The position numbers and the translations under genes are program-made. A DNA stretch of 64,000 nt, from NCBI GenBank assembly GCA_003667245.1, contig RCNN01000047.1:1-64000 (forward strand), given 5' to 3'. Below the pieces are notes generated by a model. The model saw only the letters and a program-made list of their open reading frames with translations, had not been told where the DNA came from and did no database searches. The stretch is from Heterostelium multicystogenum. Lineage: Eukaryota > Evosea > Eumycetozoa > Acytosteliales > Acytosteliaceae. Of the stretch, positions 1 through 10,629 are shown piece after piece. How positions within the stretch are numbered: position 1 is the first letter of the stretch; every line of letters begins with the position of its first letter.

Positions 1-135
1 TACCCTTACCCTTACCCTTACCCTTACCCTTACCCTTACCCTTACCCTTACCCTTACCCTTACCCTTACCCTCTACCCTCTACCCTCTACTTACCCTCTA
101 CCCTCTACCCTCTACCCTCTACCCTCTACCCTCTA
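1..135. repeat. Telomere repeat array, left chromosome end
   Basis: About eleven hexamers TACCCT (G strand TAAGGG-type) fill the first ~70 bases. They then change to about nine heptamers TACCCTC, broken once by TACT near position 90, and stop at TAGTACGC. The C-rich strand at the 5' end means this is the left physical end of a chromosome. A regular TAAGGG-type repeat differs from the irregular AG-rich ends of D. discoideum. Confidence 0.95.
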
Positions 136-199
136 GTACGCTTGCGGGAAAATGCTTTTTACATAGCTATTTTTAATTAAACTAAATCCACTTTATTTA

Positions 200-935
200 A
201 ACCTAAAACAACCTGTTGACCTAATAATATATCTATCTATTAATGAAGACACTGATCCAAATCATCTGAGTCCAAAACTCTATTAAATCCTCCATCATAT
301 ACTTGATAAACTGTAACTACATTGAATTGAGTTAAATTCCACCACTTATCAGTCCTGTTTGTTGTCTGATGCTAAACTAGAAAACAAAGATTCATCATCC
401 ACCAAACTAATTGAACCTGAGAGCAAAAAACCAATCAATGAGTCCACCTGAATCCTGAATTAAGACGAATGACCTGAATGTGCTTAACCATTAAGAGCCT
501 AGAGCTGTATGTTGTCAGTCCAACAAGAACGATGACCTAACTAGTCATCTAAGAGATTCGATACTTCTTTTTGAGACCACGTGCGTAGCTGACCGCTTGT
601 TGAATTGCATACTGAAGACATCCATCCACAATTCTTCCATATCTATGATCTGTGAGCGAGAGATTGAGTAGAATTGCCTGTTCTTCTGAAGAAATCGATG
701 CTGATGTGAGACACATATCATCCCATGAGCTTGGAGATCTCTTCAACATTCCTATCTTGATATTATTGAACATTAAGTGAATCCTCGGTTTGTCTGAGAT
801 CGATACTGTCGGGACACATTCATTCTATTCAAAAGTACTCAAATCACTTATCATCGTGAGACTAGGAGTTAAAGATGGAGATTGTTCTTCCAAAAGTGTT
901 CGAGCCTTTCATCTTGTCCACTTTGAACTCTTGTT
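200..935. repeat. Subtelomeric duplicated block A, copy 1
   Basis: This segment aligns over its whole length with 17770-18525. Matching landmarks include the run near 217 that reappears at 17790 and the run near 880-935 that reappears at 18465-18525. Divergence includes many substitutions and small indels. The minus strand has an open stretch at 549-773 (74 codons) whose counterpart in the other copy is broken. I do not recognise the encoded sequence, so I treat the block as non-functional repeat DNA. Confidence 0.8.
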
Positions 936-1289
936 GAATGCCGTCCAGCTTTCCAAATGAATATGCGATTGCTTAGTCGAAACATTCAGACAAGCTATTC
1001 TTATCGTGATGAATGACATTGTTGCCTGTAAGTTGGCTGAGATCTTGTCCAAGAATGATTTCACAGAGTGGATTGTGTCGTCGTCCTTGATGAATTGTAT
1101 GATTGCTGATCTGAGCTCCCCAGTGTCGAATGACTTCCAGTTGAAGAGTCGCCTGACCTAGTAGAGGTACTCCTTTCCTTCCTGGCTAACAGATTTGGAA
1201 TGTAAAGTTGCGTTCCTTTGTCGAGGAATGTCAGTGCACCAGTGTTGTACATGAGAGACCAAAGCCTTGCGATCTTGACCCAATTTTTG

Positions 1290-1920
1290 AATCTATGTGA
1301 GGTTGAATCTTCCCATTGGTCCTCCACTGCATTTGATGTTGTGATAGACTTGTTCCTTGTTGAACTTATATCCTTTGTTTTCAATTTTCAAGTGATCGAG
1401 AATCGATGACCTTGTGACACCAGTGATGAATGCGATAGTGTTGGTCTTGTAGCATGCTGACTTGAGTTGACTGAAGTACTCTTTGAAGTTGTTCTCAATC
1501 TGTAAAATTGTTAATTGTTGAGTCGAGAGGGATGTGGCCAGAGATTGCTTGAAACGAATTGTTAAGACTGACATCATATTCGTCAATGAGAACGTAAAGT
1601 GTGTGACCAGAGTGTAGACCGATCTCTTCAAAGAATCGAAACTCTCCAAACAGTTGGGTAAAGCCTCGATCTGGAACCTCTCTTCTGTCCTCTTAGATAT
1701 GAGAAGATGCTGGTAGTCCTCAATGAAAGGCTTGACAGAACTATTGACCTTGCTGTTAAAGTCTGTCTCAAAAACCTGTTTGATTTTTAGTCAGAAATGA
1801 TGCTAGCCTTGTTTCATTTTGTGTAGTCTTACCTCAAAGGTGGAGTTGGTATTCAAGCCAGAGAAGTCAAGATGAAGTACCATGAACTTGTCATCATATT
1901 GGTTGGGTTTCCCATAATCA
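1290..1920 (-). pseudogene. Crinkler-type P-loop NTPase fragment (decayed)
   Basis: On the minus strand, one frame near 1580-1620 reads LYVLIDEYDVSLNN, a Walker-B-like motif (hydrophobic strand then DEYD). A second frame at 1293-1500 continues with NTIAFITGVTRSS, typical of the following strand of this NTPase class. A third stretch near 1855-1905 reads FMVLHLDFSGLNT and ends at a GTAAGA donor. The pieces lie in different frames and no Walker A is visible, so the gene is broken. Assignment to the Crinkler/CR-type NTPases found in dictyostelids and oomycetes rests on motif resemblance. A related AAA-ATPase-like family remains possible. Confidence 0.5.
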
Positions 1921-2637
1921 ATGTTAAAACTGATTTAATAAATAGAACAATTAGCATTATCATTGAAAATAGCTTAAGCTTATATAATAGTTACCTTAGC
2001 AAATGCTTGTTGTGCCATTTCATCACTACATTCACCTAGCTGAACAAGATAGCTTAGAATTCTTGGATCTGGAGTTGTGTAGTGATGGAGCTGTTTAAAA
2101 GTGGTTGATGATCGTTGAAAGATGATGTTGGTCAAGATCCCATCTTCTGTCGAATAGAAGCATCTTGAGAAGATTCTGCCATAGTTACTCTTGATTATCA
2201 TGTCTATTTATACTCTGAGAAGTAGTGCAAGCTTCATTATCTCCGAATAGTAGCTTTGTCTTGGTGATACTCCAGACTTGAATTCATAATATCCAATCCT
2301 ATATTCACTTATCTTGTCCGTAATGAACTTGACATAGTCACTTTGACTTACAAGTCAATACAATGAGTATCTGTTGAACTGACTTGTGCTAGACTTCTAA
2401 AGGTTACATCAATAACCAAATTAACTCTTAGTTATCTTTTAAAACAAATTAATAACAACTCTTATAACTATATTTCTTCGATGTTCATCTTACTTAGTCG
2501 TTTATAGGTTGTAGTAATTAATTACAAATGCCTAGATACTTTGTCAAACGTTGATACTACGATAAATATACTAAGTTGAGTGAGTTGTTATTGGGAATGT
2601 TACATTATAAATAATTGAATCTACACAAGTATTGACA
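1917..2637. repeat. Subtelomeric duplicated block B, copy 1
   Basis: Aligns with 6149-6882 from start to end; the last ~65 bases also match 10449-10513. A minus-strand open stretch at 1980-2201 (73 codons) is interrupted in the second copy. The two full copies diverge exactly at a palindrome (2629-2646) here and at a long hairpin in the other copy. Confidence 0.85.
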
Positions 2638-2646
2638 TGTCAATAC
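2629..2646. other. Perfect 18-bp palindrome at the edge of block B
   Basis: GTATTGACATGTCAATAC is identical to its own reverse complement. It sits where blocks B1 and B2 stop aligning. Confidence 0.85.
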
Positions 2647-2935
2647 AATGGCTCTCCTTGATTCTCATTCACTGTTGAGCAATTGATGACCATTGATATA
2701 CAATATAGTTGATTCGTGGATATCCGACAAAAACCGACTTGAATGGATTATAATGATGACACAGGCATTGGTGTTGATGATAATATGTAATTGGAATAAT
2801 AAAAATAAATAAAAAAATTGGAAATCAAGATTTGGATATAATTTATTTCATTGGTATAACATTTGAGATGGTTGAATCTATTAAACAGGAGAATATAATC
2901 TTGCTGAATTCCAAAGGAAATAAACATTTGAATTA

Positions 2936-4678
2936 TCAAGCCTCAAGCAAAAATGTTGGTTCTTCTCTATTATAACCATGTGAAATATTTTCAGTCGAAT
3001 AAATTGTCTGAAGTTCAGACATTTCTTGTGGTGGAATTACATCTCTTAATAAATATAATATATAAGAGTAATCATCTTCAACTATTTTGAGACTATCAAG
3101 AAACTCATTGTCAATACATTGATTTTGTTGAGAGCTGGTTTGTTCTTTCTTTGTCGGTGTTCCTGAAGGTGATGGCAAAACGTGGAGATCTGGTTTGGTA
3201 AATGATCCAAAGAATTCTTTGTACTTTGATAACCTGTCTTCTTTGCTGTCTGTTGATTTATCATCATCAAAGTCTTCTTCATTATTTTTTTCTTGACTAA
3301 GAAAATTTGGAGTTTCTTGTTTTTGATTAATCAGGTGTTGTATTACAGACAGTGCCACCATTGGCTGAACAAGAGCAACATGTAAAGTTTTCGCTGAGGT
3401 AAACCAATATATAAACCATTTCTGAGTACTAAGATCAGTTAATATTGTGATAATAGGATAATCTGATGCAATTGCTGCTGCAACATGTTCTACCATAGCT
3501 TGATATTTAAAAGAAGAACTGAATATTTTGATATTAATTTAATGAATTACACTTAACATTAAAAATACTTACATGGGCTTTGATGTGTCTGATACTTTCT
3601 TGAGTTCAAAACAAACCTTTACTCTCTTTTTTTTGGTCTCGTCATCCAGTTGAAGAGCTTTTTCAGTTGGATTTACATGATATAAAATTAAATCTGTTGT
3701 ACCAGATGGATTTTTGTTGCCCACTCTGAATTGATAGAATGGAGGTTCTTTCTTGTTTGACACATCCTCTATGACAATATCTTTACATTCTAAAAATCTT
3801 CTCAACCATGTAATGGCACGTGGGGTTTGAATTTCCTCTTTTGCTGAATTCCATTTGAAACTCTCGAATTGGTTGTGTTTTAAGAGTTTTTTAAGCCTTT
3901 TTGCTGGTGAAAGTGTTGTATCTTCTTCTATAAGTTCAATTTGGAGATGTTCATTTAACAAAGCCCATCCATTGGAAGAAATTGTGGAAAATGCTATATT
4001 TTGCACTTGAGTAATAGAGAGTGTCAAATCTTCCTGTCTCTCAAATTTAATATATATTTCCTCTTTAAATTCATTAAATTCCCTCTTTAAATTCATTAAA
4101 TTCCTTTTTAATTCTTTTCAGTATATTTTCTTCCAGTTCTGTAAATTCTGACTTCCTTTTTACTAAAGATCAACATATGAAGGTTTAATACAATATGATA
4201 TTTTATAGCAGCATTTTTGAAAAAGTTTGGGATGATAGGAAAGAGAGTGTAGGAAATAAAGGTGTGAATTGTATAAAAGGAGATTAAAAAACAAGTGCAT
4301 GAATTTACATGAAGATAGTTTGTAAAATGTTTAACTTACACTCAAGTTCTGAAACTTTAGAAGGAAGAAAGAAAGTAAGAAGAATAAGAATTAGAAATGT
4401 TAGTATGATGGCGAAATTACTTTGATATTGGTTTGAAACTTACAATCAGAGCCACCTTTTTGGTTATTGAGGAATATTTTCAGTTTGGTGATGTCTCCAG
4501 CGATGAACCCTATTTGGTTCAGATCGTTCCTCATGTTAATGTCATTGAGGGAATAATAAATAGATTCTAGAGTATCATAGCCGAATTTCAACAAAGAAGC
4601 TGCTGTGACCGATTTACATCCAGCTTTTAAGAGCACCTCTGAAAGAGATTGTTCAGTTTGAACTTTATTCCATGACAT
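2936..4678 (-). CDS. SAM-like header, coiled coil and PD-(D/E)XK nuclease-like domain (Crinkler-type)
   Basis: The minus-strand start at 4678 opens with ~80 residues resembling a SAM-like helical header (LSEVLLKAGCKSVTAASLL...), ending at a GTAAGT donor near 4443. A coiled, Lys/Glu-rich stretch follows at about 4060-4160. The 3569-4050 exon carries the core: GTTDLILY, then CFELKK, the D and E-x-K pattern of restriction-endonuclease-fold domains. After an intron (about 3497-3568) the domain ends in a hydrophobic, aromatic stretch (MVEHVAAAIASDYP, WFIYWF), then a charged tail to 2936. This C-terminal type is known from Crinkler/CR effector proteins. A 22-bp tandem duplication at 4060-4103 shifts the coiled-coil frame, so the gene may be recently broken or the duplication may be an assembly artefact. 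The splice pattern before 4140 is uncertain. Confidence 0.6.
4060..4103. repeat. 22-bp tandem duplication inside the nuclease-like gene
   Basis: Two exact adjacent copies of a 22-base unit starting CCTCTTTAAATTC. Twenty-two is not a multiple of three, so the duplication shifts the coding frame on the minus strand between the coiled coil and the core domain. Confidence 0.9.
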
Positions 4679-4897
4679 TATCAAAGAAATGATGTTTAAT
4701 ATTTTAAACAAATAAATATTGATATTAAATGATTGTGAAAGAGTTTGATAATAAAATAACACAACAATGATAGATAAATAAAGGAATACAACTTAAATAT
4801 TAATTATAAATATATAAAAAGTATATGAAAGAATCAGAGGAATAATAAATTTTTTAAAAAGTCATTCGAATGTTGAGATGATGATTTTATTATTATT

Positions 4898-6200
4898 CTA
4901 TCTAATAATTATAATAAATAGAAAAACTTGTGTCATTGAGCATTGATTCTGGCTTGTCGGAATTATTAAACTAAATTTATTTATCACAACTATTTTATCT
5001 TCTTCTTCGTCAATTTGATTATTTATAGATTTCAATTGCTCATACTTGGTATGAATGATTTCATTCTCGTTGATATACTGATCAAAGTCGCTCTTAGTTT
5101 TATGCAACTCTTCTTGAAGTTCATTTTTTAATCTGGACATCTCTGATCTGTCGATATTGCACTTTGAGTGGAACTGTTGATTAAACCAGCTCGTTTTCGA
5201 TGAATTTCCAATTGTTTCTAAATCTCTTCAGATTATAGCTGCCACTTCATAGACTCGATAGCTTGTATGGCCATTTCAATACCATACTTCAATGTCGAGA
5301 ATTCTCCCATTGGTGCTTTTTGATAATGCTCAAGCTTTTTGGTCGATGCTTTACAGAAAAACGTGATTATCTTATCACCATGATATTGACAAATTCTTAA
5401 TCTTTTCACGACAATTCTTACTCATGATCTTTAAGAGTTGAGGATTGGATATCAATGTCTTCAAAGAATATGATTACTGACCTATTTCCTGTTGACAATG
5501 AAGCAATTTGGTTTTATCCAATAATATTCCTTCATCCATTGATACCAACTCACTTTGTCCACCCACTTTTGCTCCGACGGGAACCACTCCAGCTGCCATA
5601 ACCTCATAGAAGAGCATTGTAATACCTTCCATCTTGCTGGGAAGGAAAACAATATTGGATGCAGATATCAATTTTGGCATATCATATAATGGGACATTTC
5701 CAAGTATTTTGATTTGAATGAAACGCCACTTCTGTAGATGACCTTGATTTTCTTGATAAAATCCAATATTGATCGATCATGCCTGGAAAGATCTAAACAA
5801 ATGTCATAATTGAACTGGTCCAAATAAATGTGAACTTAAATAAATGATATTGGCTGGAACGACATAAATTTGAATCATACATTGTCCTATTTATATATAC
5901 AGTACTCCAGTCGACTACATCAAATAAATTCGACTTGTTGAGTTGAATCTACATGAATATTCATCAAGAGCTTGCTGCAGTCGAATGGCCTAGAATTGTA
6001 TCCAGGTATATCCATAAAAGAACTAGTGAGTCAGAGTCTTTATTCATGTTCTTTAGGTTTAACTTTGGTTGAGAGCTTGAAATATGAAGAGAGACCAAAG
6101 ATTTTGCACAGATGCTCTTTGATGAATTCCTTTGTACAATCGAATCGATAATCAATGTTAAAACTGATTTAATAAATAGAAAAATTAGTATCATCATTGA
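4898..6200 (-). pseudogene. Glycosyltransferase (GT-B, group 1) remnant with coiled-coil tail, copy 1
   Basis: Minus strand. The segment at 5474-5720 reads a GT-B donor-site stretch (KILGNVPLYDMPKL, then LISASNIVFLPSKMEG, MAAGVVPVGAKVGG), characteristic of group 1 glycosyltransferases. Downstream, 4898-5140 encodes a coiled coil (MSRLKNELQEELHKTK...) also present after the enzyme in the second copy at 16.7-17.7 kb. Upstream, 6030-6120 holds a short fragment. Stops separate the pieces, and the acceptor-fold half is missing. The second copy has lost one base in the ILGN segment that is still intact here, so the two copies decayed independently. Confidence 0.65.
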
Positions 6201-6882
6201 AAATTGCTTAAGCTTATATAATAGTTACCTTCAAATACCAGATGTACCATTTCTTAACTACATTCATCTAGCTGAACAAGATGGATTAGAATTCTCGGGC
6301 TGGAGTTGTGTGTATTGGTGGAGCTGTTGAAAAGTGGTTGATGATCGTTGAAAGATGATGTTGGTCAAGATCCCATCTTCTGTCGATTAGGAAGCATCTT
6401 GAGAAGATTCTGCCATAGTTACAACATTATTATCATGTCTTTATGGCAATATATCTATACTCTGACAAGTAGTGCAAGCTTCATTATCTACGAATAGTAG
6501 CTTTGTCTTGGTGATACTCCAGACTTGAATTCATAATATCCAATCCTATGTTCACTTATTTTGTCCGTGATGAACTTGACATAGTCACTTTGACTTACAA
6601 GTCAAAACTATGAGTCTCTCTTGTTGAACTGACCTGTGTGCTAGACTTCTAAAGGTTACATCAATAACCAAATTAACTCTTAGTTATCTTTTAAAATAAA
6701 TTAATAACAACTCTTATAACTATATTTCTTCGATGTTCAGCTTACTTAGTCGTTTATAGGTAGTAATCAATCACAAATGCTTTGAAACTTTGTCAAACTG
6801 TTGATACTATGATAAATATACTAAGTTGAATAAGTTGTTATTGGAAATATTACATTATAAATAATTGAATCTACACAAGTAT
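6149..6882. repeat. Subtelomeric duplicated block B, copy 2
   Basis: Near-complete alignment with 1917-2637. It ends inside the left arm of the first hairpin of the array at 6875. Confidence 0.85.
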
Positions 6883-7764
6883 TGCTATAACCAAGTAATA
6901 ACTGATTATATTTATATCACTTGATAATAGCAATACTTGTTCGTAAAAAACAAGTGAAATGTGGTGTATGCGAAAAAGTAAAAAATGAATTTTGAAACAA
7001 ACAAGTGAAGTTGGAATGTGGGGTGAAGTGCTTGTTGATCTAAAATACAAAGATATACAACAAGATTGATCTGGTTATCTACAAAACAATGTGTGAGTGG
7101 GTGATGCAAAGATTAGAAAATTGAAGGACTCTCTTAGCCACCATGAACATCAAGTTCGGCAAACTTTGATGTTCATGGAGTTTCCCGGTGCCAACCACGC
7201 GGAGGTGGAGTCCGACTGGCACCACAGTGGCTTACACACTCCCGCCTCCAAAGACCAAGAGCATCTTTGTGAGTGTGTAACCATAAGAATCCAAGTCCCA
7301 CTTGATTCCTATGTCAAGGTCGAAGATGTATATGAGCCGAGGTATCAAAGGAAACTGTCTCAATTAAATGCCGATTTAATGAGTACATATTCATCTTTCC
7401 ATCACAGTCTAACCTCCCCTCCTGCAACTCAAGGATCTTAAGTTAGACCGATTCCCAGTGATGTGGTGTCTGTCAAAGTATGTTATGACAAACACAAACA
7501 AGTATGAATAGTATATTTCCAGGATCCTGATCCTCCTACGCCGAGACATGATCGATTGATTTAGAATCAATCATCATGTGACTCTACATCCACAATCAAT
7601 TTGAACAGCTCGCCTCCATTCAAAATTGATTGTTGACCTTAGCCACGACGGCCAGTAGTTTCTCTTTCGAGAAAATGAGATAGTCTCAAGTTCCCAACTC
7701 TATTGACTATCTCATTTGAGCAACATTATTCCTTAGTCACAGCTGTCGGAACCAATGTTGCTCA
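6875..7764 (-). other. Chain of about 16 adjacent inverted repeats (candidate structured RNA locus)
   Basis: Stems follow one another almost without gaps. Arms: 6875-6896/6919-6940 (20 of 22 paired), 6935-6941/6949-6955, 7031-7037/7058-7064, 7141-7156/7162-7178, 7187-7193/7217-7223, 7232-7241/7271-7280 with 7250-7255/7264-7269 nested inside, 7282-7296/7300-7313, 7322-7334/7386-7399 around 7359-7369/7374-7383, 7407-7413/7442-7448, 7466-7475/7486-7495, 7522-7526/7529-7533, 7547-7561/7565-7578, 7593-7605/7619-7632, 7659-7664/7669-7674, 7673-7685/7705-7717 (13 bp perfect), 7717-7727/7754-7764 (11 bp perfect). The A/C mismatches in three stems would be G-U pairs in minus-strand RNA, so I place it on that strand. 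The open frame at 7097-7441 runs across several stems and is probably incidental. Confidence 0.75.
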
Positions 7765-8125
7765 ATCTGCTGGACCGATTTCCCTTGGAGTTAATTTTGG
7801 AGAAAGAGAAGAAGAAAAAAAAAAATGAAAAATCTATTAATAGATACCTACCGAAACCGTCCAACCAACCACTATTCAATTTTAATATACTTCTATATAT
7901 ACTTACAAATACATACAGATACTTACAATTAATACTGATAATAATACAAAAATGTATTAAAAAGCCACTTTCAACAATAAGATTCTCACAATCTTTTACC
8001 TCTGTAGACTCTGGTGTAACTCTGTTGGACTCCGATCTTACTCTATGACTTTAAAACTGCCGTTTGGCCTATATTCATAAAAGATTAATTAATATATATA
8101 TATACTTTAGATTTGTTATTTAAAT
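7765..8125. other. No recognisable gene; AT-rich spacer
   Basis: After the last hairpin the sequence becomes purine-rich (GAGAAGAAGAAAAAAAAAAA near 7803), then plain AT-rich DNA. I see no coding or RNA feature here. Confidence 0.6.
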
Positions 8126-9124
8126 TTATAATACTTTTGATGAAATGGTGTCTTGGACAAATCTATTGTTGATGGTTGGTACATCTAATATTCTTTTGTT
8201 GACTCTTGCCAAAGTAGTTTCTAATCTATCTATAGGTACACTAGGTTTATGTTTCTTGCCCTATACAAATAACAGATATATTAATTAACAATTTAGAATT
8301 ATTTTAACACTCTCTATTACCATTGATGATATGGTGTCTTGGACAAATCTGTTTTTGATGGTTGTTACAACTAATGTTCTTTTAGTCACTCTTTCCAGAG
8401 GTTTCTTTTCTTGATCCAAAGATTTAATCCTAGGTTGTTTCTTGGCCTTTTAAACTTCCAATTAATATTATTTAAGTATTGTATTATACTATACATACGC
8501 CAGATGAAATTGTATGATTTATGAATCTGTTGTTGATGATTGGTACCTCTAACCTTCTTTTAGTCACCCTTTCCAGAGGCTTATTTTCTTGATCCAAATC
8601 TTCACTTGGAATCTGTTCCTTGGCCTGTATTTATTTAATTAATACATAATTATTGATATTAATAATCTACATACGTTTGATGAAACTGTAGGATTCATAT
8701 ATCTTTTGTAGATGGTTGGAAAAGCTAACTCTCTATGGGCAACTCTTTCCAGAGGTTTATTTCCTTGATCCAAACCTTTTTTTGGAATCTTTTTTGACCT
8801 TTAAATATTGATTAATAATTTAAATTATTAATTATCTAGTATTTTCACTTAACATACCAGTGATGAAACTGTTGGATTTATATAATGTTCCATAATGTTT
8901 GGAACAGATATCTTTCTTCTAATGACATTTGGCAACATGACTGGAGCAATTGGTGTACTATTTTTACTAATCTTTGCCTTCGAAGATTCTGTTGGCATCA
9001 TGAAATGTCTATATTGTTGTTGAAGTGGCTGTTGTTGTGTTTGATTCACTTTGGTTACAAGTGAAAAATCTACATTCTCTAATTTAATAATACTAGCGTT
9101 GTGTCTTGACTCTTGGAGAGCCAT
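8126..9124 (-). CDS. Orphan protein made of tandemly duplicated exons
   Basis: Minus strand, start ATG at 9124 (an in-frame ATG at 9166 is also possible), stop at 8126-8128. Five exons end in versions of the same ~40-residue unit, roughly LDQENKPLERVTKRR followed by VPTINNRFVQDTISS, with the unit ends near 8865, 8680, 8505, 8325 and 8130. Each is split from the next by a 50-70 base intron with GTATGT or GTAATA donors and AG acceptors, all in the same phase. The first exon adds a Gln-rich leader (TQQQPLQQQ). One exon appears to carry an extra A near 8795. I recognise no known domain. The pattern points to repeated duplication of an exon together with its intron. Confidence 0.7.
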
Positions 9125-10370
9125 GCTTTTACTATAATATTTGTGTATATTTAAATAATTATTCATATTTGATATTCTGGTAAAAATGATTGATAATTAA
9201 ATCTGTAAATAATGATAAATCTAAAATAATTAATTAACTGTAGATAATAAAAGATATTATTAAATAATTTGTTTAATTCTATCTTAAAACTAAAATGAGT
9301 ATAGTTTAGAGTTTATATATCAAAGAAGCTTGTAATTTTTAATTCAAATTCAAATTCAAATTGGATTAACCGTTATAATATTTAAACATCAAGTATATTT
9401 TATCATGATAAATTTGTTGAATTCGGTAACAGTTTTAGCATTGTTATATTTGCAACATATTCCAATCTGAGAATATTGGTATTTTATTAAAATGAAAAAC
9501 ATACAAATTTTTATTAAAATATATATTTCTTTGCACATAACCAATTATCATCACAATCAGCAGTTGATATGATCATTGTGAAATGGAAAGAGAAATACCT
9601 ATAGTCTATTGGTGTTGATAGCTGAATATCAATAGACCTGTCTATGTATTTTGTATGATGTTAAAAACCTTTCTGTTGAGGAAGACTAAATGATATTTGG
9701 GGAGAGATATCAACTTTGAATTTTGAATATTGTGTAGTTGTTCACAAAATGAAAATAGTGAGATTTACTGTGATTCCACGATGCGACTCAATTGTGACTT
9801 CCATGCTTGTGTCGAAAATGAATGTTATTGATATTTATTGGAAAAATTAGTTTCATCATGAAGCATAGCTTTAGTTAAATTATAGTTAAAAACCTTTATG
9901 AGTATCATTAAAGCCTGATCACCAAGTTGATTGCTCTGATAAAACATAATGACATATTGATTGTGAACTGACTCGAATTGCTTTCGATTTGCCTAAGAAA
10001 TAGACTTCCAGTTGATTGAATTTGACCAATTGTGAATCCATTCAATATAGTATACAAACGATCTTACCAGAGAGAGAGAATAGATAATCAATTGATGGAG
10101 TCCAGCCAGTGAACTTTTAAATACCTGATGCCAGTTCTTGATTAAGTAAACAATTATGATATGTTTAGTGGTCTCAAGAAGACATTTTTGTGGTGAAACT
10201 AATGTTGGATAGGATCCAAAGTGCAACCTGCAATATATAATTTGTAAGGGACAGGGAAACTCTCTACTTTCTACGTGATGATTGATTGAGATCATCATTT
10301 GATGACATACTTGAAGTGGGGGCTTATTGATATCCATTAACAAACTCTGCATAGCTAAACATACCAATAT
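9125..10370. repeat. Subtelomeric duplicated block D, copy 1
   Basis: Aligns with 18553-20110. Shared landmarks: the AT-rich run 9130-9300 with 18558-18740, the run 9540-9600 with 18970-19030, the segment around 10160-10190 with 19640-19670, and 10277-10307 with 20068-20100. The second copy contains extra internal sequence. The minus-strand open stretch at 9993-10367 is not conserved between copies and is not annotated as a gene. Confidence 0.8.
9540..9870 (-). pseudogene. Small secreted-protein remnant, copy 1
   Basis: On the minus strand near 9870 the sequence begins MMKLIF, like the signal-peptide start of two relatives in the window, but soon shifts frame and meets stops. Near 9550-9580 one frame reads ISTADCDDNWLCAK, matching ISTADCDDNWICAK in the 18.97-kb copy. 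The family looks like a short signal peptide plus a small body with a conserved Cys-Asp-Asp-Asn-Trp-x-Cys motif. This copy is decayed. No known family is recognised. Confidence 0.45.
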
Positions 10371-10448
10371 TTTGTCATGAACATTTAATCTAGCTTTAAT
10401 AAATCATCGTGCCTTCCAATCAAGGTCTAATTGTTTCTTTACTTGCAA

Positions 10449-10513
10449 TAATCAATCACAAATACTTATATACTTAGTAAAACTATTGATACAACGGTAA
10501 ATATACTAATTAT
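10449..10513. repeat. Partial third copy of block B end
   Basis: The run ending TAAATATACTAA matches the tails of both block B copies near 2515-2575 and 6766-6826. Confidence 0.6.
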
Positions 10514-10629
10514 AACAAATTTTACAATGTAGATAAAGCTGCTGTTAGATTAAATGAAATTAAAAATAATAGGATCAACACATATATTGCTAAAACTTGT
10601 ATTTTCTGGCAATAACCTTGACTTTGTTT

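Noticed and set aside
7097..7441. Plus-strand open frame of 114 codons
   Set aside because: It runs through six or seven hairpins of the inverted-repeat array, and its sequence is dictated by the stems. No domain, signal or splice context supports a protein.
7755..8048. Lys/Leu-rich open frame after the hairpins
   Set aside because: Composition follows the AT-rich, poly-A background and there is no conserved motif.
9993..10367. Minus-strand open frame of 124 codons in block D
   Set aside because: The equivalent stretch in the second copy of the block is interrupted, and the sequence has no recognisable features.
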